From the NCBI GenBank assembly GCA_038118725.1, contig JAYOIK010000010.1:1-64000 (forward strand): DNA of 64,000 nt, given 5' to 3'. The DNA is from JADHLJ01 sp038118725. GTDB lineage: Bacteria > Pseudomonadota > Alphaproteobacteria > Thalassobaculales > Thalassobaculaceae. Position numbers and translations under genes: made by a program. The stretch's first letter is position 1. Each line of letters opens with the position of its first letter. The notes below the pieces were generated by a model. That model did not search any database, had not been told where the DNA came from, and saw only the letters and a list, made by a program, of their open reading frames with translations. Positions 60,593 through 64,000 of this stretch are shown piece by piece.

Positions 60593-61261
60593 CTAAAAGT
60601 CCAGGTCGGTGTAATGCGCCGGCGGCCGCATGCCGGGTACGTAATCCTCGAGGATCGGACGGAAACTGGGGCGCGACTTGATCCGCGCGTACCACTGTTT
60701 GGCTTCCTGATAATCCTCCCAAGGCACGTCGCCGAGATAGTCGATGCAGCTGATCTGGGCGGCGGCGGCGATATCGGCGAGCGAGAAGTGATCCCCCGCC
60801 AGCCAGGCCCGCCGATCCGCCAGATAGCCGATATAGCTTAGATGCGTGTCCAGATTGGCGTGTCCGGCGCGGATCGCCTCGCTGCTCGGCTCGCCCAGGC
60901 CGAGAAACCGCTTCATCATCTTCTCGCCGAACAGATGCTCGGTCACCTCGCGGTTGAACTTCATGTCGAACCAGGCACAAAGGCGGCGCACCTCGGCTCG
61001 GTCGGCGGCGGACCCGCTGATCAGCGGAGGATCCGCGACGGTCTCCTCGAGATACTCGGCGATGGCCTGCGAGGGGGCCACGACCGCGCCGTCCGGGTCG
61101 TGCAGAACCGGTACCGTTCCCGCCGGATTAAGGGCGAGAAACCCCTCGCGCCGGTCCCAGAACTGTTCGACGGTCAATTCCGCCTCGATCTTCTTTTCGT
61201 TCAAGACGATCCGGATCTTGCGCGAAAACGGGTCAAGAGGAAGGTGGTAGAGAATCCGCAT
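60593..61261 (-). CDS. Glutathione S-transferase family protein
   Basis: A 222-residue protein. The N-terminal thioredoxin-like domain has MRILYHLPLDPFSRKIRIVL, with Ser or Tyr for thiol activation, and NPAGTVPVLHDPDGAVVAPSQAIAEYLEE, the glutathione-binding cis-Pro and SQAIAEYL. The C-terminal helical domain includes LAGDHFSLADIAAAAQISCIDYL. ATG 61261 is the start. Co-transcribed with the MFS transporter. Confidence 0.9.
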   Translation of the reverse strand: MRILYHLPLDPFSRKIRIVLNEKKIEAELTVEQFWDRREGFLALNPAGTVPVLHDPDGAVVAPSQAIAEYLEETVADPPLISGSAADRAEVRRLCAWFDMKFNREVTEHLFGEKMMKRFLGLGEPSSEAIRAGHANLDTHLSYIGYLADRRAWLAGDHFSLADIAAAAQISCIDYLGDVPWEDYQEAKQWYARIKSRPSFRPILEDYVPGMRPPAHYTDLDF

Positions 61262-61311
61262 TCGGGTCCGTCGAGGCCTGTCAGGATGGTCGCGCGGGGT
61301 TCGGCGCGAGG

Positions 61312-62067
61312 CTAGGATACCAGAACCTTGACGATACCGACAATCGCCAGAACCGCCAGAAGCCAAAGCGCCGCGGTCTTGACATGCTCAAGCCTGGCGA
61401 CGGTGAAAAGCCATGAGCCGATGGCGATCCCGATGAAGGATATCGGCGCCAGAACCGCCGCCCGGAGCCAGGTCTCGGTGGTCAAGAGGTCTTGGCTGCC
61501 CATGCCGATCAGAGCGACGGTATCCACCAGCAAGAAAAACGCCACGGTGGTCGCTCGGGTCGTCACCATCGGCAGAGGCGAGGAAAGATACAGCAGGATC
61601 AGCGGCGGTCCGGGAATGCCGCCCGATCCACTCAGGAACCCCGCCATGCCACCGGTCGCGAACATCAGCGGGCTGCCCGGAACCCTGCGAAAGGCGAAGC
61701 CCCGGGCGATCAGAATCACCGAGAGCAGGATGGCGATCGAGATGCCGAGCCGCATGGCGTCGGGGTTGAGGCTCACCAACAGCAAGATCCCCAACGGAAT
61801 TCCGATAAGCGCGCCGAGCCCGAGCCAGCGCGCGCCCTTCCAATGCACGTCGCGCCAGACCTTGGGTGCCATGTTGATGCCGCCCGCCAGATCGAGGATC
61901 GTGGCCAAGGGCACCACCTCGACCGGCACCGCCACCACGTTCAGGCCGCTGATCATGATCAGCGCATAGCCGAAACCGACCACGCCCCGAACCACGCCGG
62001 CGATCAGGGCCACCACCACCGCGACCGCCCAAATCAGAATATCCCATCCGAGAAACAGTTCGGGCAT
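61312..62067 (-). CDS. TauE/SafE family sulfite exporter-like permease
   Basis: A 251-residue membrane protein with about eight helices. Family blocks are VRGVVGFGYALIMISGLNVV and ATGGMAGFLSGSGGIPGPPLILLYLSS, the paired glycine-rich repeats of TauE/SafE. These proteins export sulfite, sulfonate or similar small anions. The substrate is not determinable. It lies between the GST and GNAT genes and may share a transcript with neither, given spaces of 50 and 40 bases. Confidence 0.9.
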   Translation of the reverse strand: MPELFLGWDILIWAVAVVVALIAGVVRGVVGFGYALIMISGLNVVAVPVEVVPLATILDLAGGINMAPKVWRDVHWKGARWLGLGALIGIPLGILLLVSLNPDAMRLGISIAILLSVILIARGFAFRRVPGSPLMFATGGMAGFLSGSGGIPGPPLILLYLSSPLPMVTTRATTVAFFLLVDTVALIGMGSQDLLTTETWLRAAVLAPISFIGIAIGSWLFTVARLEHVKTAALWLLAVLAIVGIVKVLVS

Positions 62068-62107
62068 GCCGAGGCTTTCCTTCGAAAGCGCGTTCCGCGC
62101 CGGACCC

Positions 62108-62677
62108 TCACGCCACCAAGGCGGGGGGCACGGGAAGGTCGCGCGCGTGGTGCTCGATCAATCCGCCGCCGCGAACCGACCCCCAAGGGTGGGCCATCGC
62201 GCCACCGCTCGGCAACAGACCGGCCAGGGATTTCTCGCCAAGCACGCGGACCTGGAACCGTTCGAGCGCGACCGGGCCGGGCAAGGCGAGACCCCAGGGC
62301 GCCGCCGGCTCGAAGCCGAAGGGCGCGTAATAGTTCAGACCGCCGACCACCAGACAGAGCCGCCAACCGTCTCGGCTCACCCGGTCAAGACCATGACGCA
62401 CCAACGCCTTGCCGAGCCCGACTCCCTGGCGGTCCGGCGCGACGACCAGGGGACCGAGCAACAGCGCCGGCGCGGATTGTCCCACCAGAACCGGCCAGAA
62501 CCGGAGCGATCCGACGAGCCCGCCCTCCTCGCGGACGACAAAGCCGAGATCTGGGCTCGGTGGCGCGAGGCGCAACCGATAGACGGTCAGGGAACTTCTC
62601 TCGGCGCCGAAACCGGCGTCCAGGAGCGCGTCGATGGCAGGGTGGTCTTCGGGAGTCTCGTTGGAAATCGTATACAT
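62108..62677 (-). CDS. GNAT family N-acetyltransferase
   Basis: A 189-residue acetyltransferase. The acetyl-CoA motif is LLLGPLVVAPDRQGVGLGKALVRHGL (Q/RxxGxG/A part is QGVGLG), preceded by the beta strands VGSLRFWPVLVGQ. GLNYYAPFGFEPAAPWGL is typical of the YjcF/YhbS-like branch with the YYxxFGF pattern. The start is ATG 62677 (MYTISNETPEDHPAID). The upstream open frame is non-coding. The substrate is unknown. Confidence 0.88.
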   Translation of the reverse strand: MYTISNETPEDHPAIDALLDAGFGAERSSLTVYRLRLAPPSPDLGFVVREEGGLVGSLRFWPVLVGQSAPALLLGPLVVAPDRQGVGLGKALVRHGLDRVSRDGWRLCLVVGGLNYYAPFGFEPAAPWGLALPGPVALERFQVRVLGEKSLAGLLPSGGAMAHPWGSVRGGGLIEHHARDLPVPPALVA

Positions 62678-62942
62678 CACGGGGCCTCTTGGATCGGGAG
62701 CTGTCAGCCACCCCGACCAAGGGCCGGGGATCAGTGGACGCGCGTAACCACGCGCGACGGGAAACGGAACGCGCGCGTTCGTCGTCGTCGCTCTCCAACC
62801 CCGTCGGTGATCCACTTGCGCGCCATGTCGGCCAATCGTTGCTTGCGATGCGTAAAAGGCGGTGCTCTTTATCGTGAACGCGCCGCGCCCGCCAGTGGTT
62901 TTTTTCGCGGTGATTTTTTCGGCGCGCGAGGGAGTAACCGTC

Positions 62943-63863
62943 ATGAACGACCGGACCGTCGCGCCCAAGCGGCTGATCAGTCTCGGAGCCTGCGTGGTCG
63001 ACGCGATCATGAAGGTCGACCATATCCCCGGTAGCGACGCCAAGGTGCTCGCCGAGGACGGCGTGGTCATCGGCGCCGGCATGGCGGTGGCGGCGGCCTG
63101 CGCGGCGGCGGCGATGGGCGGCGAGGTCGCGGTCTGGGGCAGGATCGGGAGCGATCGGATCGGCGATTTCTTCCTCGCCGATCTCCAGGATGCCGGCGTC
63201 GACACCAGCGCCATCCACCGGGCGGAAGGCGCGCGCACGGCGGTCTCCTCGGTCATCGTCGATGCCCATGGTCAGCGCCTGGTGGTGCCGTATTTCGACA
63301 CCCGGCTCGGCTTCGACGCCTCATGGCTGCCGATCGAGCGGCTCGACCACGTGGATTGCGTGCTCGCCGACACGAGATGGCCGGAGGGCGCGCGCCGCCT
63401 TTTGACCGAGGCGCGGAACCGGGGCCTGATCCGGGTTTTCGACGGCGACGTCTCGGATTCGGCGCTATTGCGGGAACTTGCCCCGCTGTCGAGCCACGCG
63501 ATCTTCTCCGAGCCGGGTTTCAAGCTGTTCAGCGGCGACGACGATGTCTTCGCCGGCCTCGAGCGGGAAGCCGCCGGCTTCGACGGCTGCATGGGGGTGA
63601 CCTTGGGGGAACGCGGTTTCGCCTGGGTCGAGAACGGACGCGCGCGGCACGTTCCAGCGCCCAGGGTCGAGGTCCTGGACACCCTGGCCGCCGGCGACAC
63701 CTTTCACGGCGCCTTTGCCGTGGCGATCACCGAGGGCGAGACCATCGAGACCGCCGCCCAATTCGCCTGCGCCGCCGCCGCCCTCAAATGCACCCGCTTC
63801 GGCGGCCGCACCGGCATCCCGACACGATCCGAAGTCGAGGCGATGGTCGCGGCGACGTACTGA
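62943..63863 (+). CDS. PfkB family carbohydrate kinase
   Basis: A 306-residue sugar kinase. The N-terminal substrate motif is VIGAGMAVAAACAAAAMGGEVAVWGRIG, and the catalytic Asp is in LDTLAAGDTFHGAFAVAI (the AAGD motif with the anion hole GDTF). The N-terminal start MNDRTVAPKRLISLGACVVD has a GGGAG ribosome site. The 262-base space upstream (62681-62942) has no gene I can support. It resembles the ribokinase/sulfofructose kinase type; the sugar is unknown. A dispersed repeat lies downstream. Confidence 0.93.
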   Translation: MNDRTVAPKRLISLGACVVDAIMKVDHIPGSDAKVLAEDGVVIGAGMAVAAACAAAAMGGEVAVWGRIGSDRIGDFFLADLQDAGVDTSAIHRAEGARTAVSSVIVDAHGQRLVVPYFDTRLGFDASWLPIERLDHVDCVLADTRWPEGARRLLTEARNRGLIRVFDGDVSDSALLRELAPLSSHAIFSEPGFKLFSGDDDVFAGLEREAAGFDGCMGVTLGERGFAWVENGRARHVPAPRVEVLDTLAAGDTFHGAFAVAITEGETIETAAQFACAAAALKCTRFGGRTGIPTRSEVEAMVAATY

Positions 63864-63945
63864 ACGGAATCGGTTTAACGAGGCCGACGGGAACAAAAAC
63901 CACGCGGGCCCCGAGTTTTTTCCGGACAGCGGTGCATATCCACGG

Positions 63946-64000
63946 CCGTCGCCCTGACGAAAGTCAGGGCCCTTGCCGCCGGCGGTTGTGGCGGGTGAAG
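63946..64000. repeat. Dispersed palindromic repeat, copy D (cut by window end)
   Basis: CCGTCGCCCTGACGAAAGTC then AGGGCCCTTGCCGCCGGC, the left end of the family, followed by GTTGTGGCGGG, which resembles the internal GTGGCG segment. Only the first half is within the window. It lies downstream of the PfkB gene. Confidence 0.85.

Noticed and set aside
1..64000. CRISPR arrays, tRNA or rRNA genes
   Set aside because: No regularly spaced direct repeats and no tRNA-like T-loop/cloverleaf were found by reading the intergenic stretches. A covariance-model search was not possible here, so a missed tRNA cannot be fully excluded.

Overview
The window is high-GC, densely coded bacterial chromosome, most likely from an alphaproteobacterium of the Rhodospirillales type. 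That placement is an inference from gene content: an etli-type (ReAV-like) asparaginase, a DUF6481 protein, ccmABC, a group III truncated hemoglobin beside an NsrR-type regulator, and many acyl-CoA, SDR, TauD, LLM and amidohydrolase catabolic genes. Three runs of exactly 100 N (10319-10418, 31571-31670, 40726-40825) show that this is a draft scaffold. Where one gene spans a run, the reading frame differs on the two sides, so the gap lengths are arbitrary.

Layout. 1-1668: end of an unidentified gene, a dispersed inverted repeat, and a PPOX-type flavoprotein divergent from a WYL regulator with a palindrome between them. 1693-4793: an abortive-infection (Abi_C) gene cut in two by a complete 2310-bp IS1595-family element, with 24-bp inverted repeats and an 8-bp target duplication. 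The element carries a transposase, a retropepsin-like protease gene, a helical protein with a HEPN-like RNNAVH motif, and two small antisense genes. 4962-8872: a TPP enzyme and an acyl-CoA dehydrogenase, with a divergent LysR gene broken by an in-frame stop. 8982-10318: a membrane adenylate cyclase, also broken by an in-frame stop and running into a gap. 10816-20807: RNA modification genes (rsmD, an RluB-type synthase, a SpoU methyltransferase), asparaginase, a methyltransferase, small zinc and Cys-cluster proteins, a serine hydrolase, a TolB/TPR membrane protein coupled to a 45-residue basic protein, and a TauD-type dioxygenase. 21055-23137: ccmABC. 23184-32517: oxidoreductases, a PadR regulator with a DUF2306 partner, a HisD-family dehydrogenase, an NsrR-like repressor divergent from a truncated hemoglobin, an amidohydrolase and an acyl-CoA dehydrogenase. 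32533-38153: an SLC13 transporter and an SbcC/SbcD-like pair. 38234-44142: a lysine-rich secreted protein, a receiver protein and a very large multi-PAS hybrid kinase. 44203-54593: cupin, IlvD/Edd dehydratase, MsrA, SDR, then a tight six-gene catabolic operon read leftward. 54920-57487: an unrecognised 855-residue beta-rich protein of visibly lower GC. 57812-63863: dusA, yciB, MFS, GST, TauE, GNAT and PfkB genes.

Across the window sits a family of roughly 120-bp repeats with palindromic ends (four copies) and a second CCCTTCGAGAC repeat family (two loci). The most unusual items are the cargo-bearing IS1595 element that has inactivated an Abi_C gene, the orphan 855-residue protein, two neighbouring genes with single in-frame stops, an SbcD gene whose only well-placed start is CTG, and the six-gene operon ending in a racemase-fold protein that seems to lack both catalytic cysteines. 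Most minus-strand genes from 34387 to 54593 form long co-directional runs.
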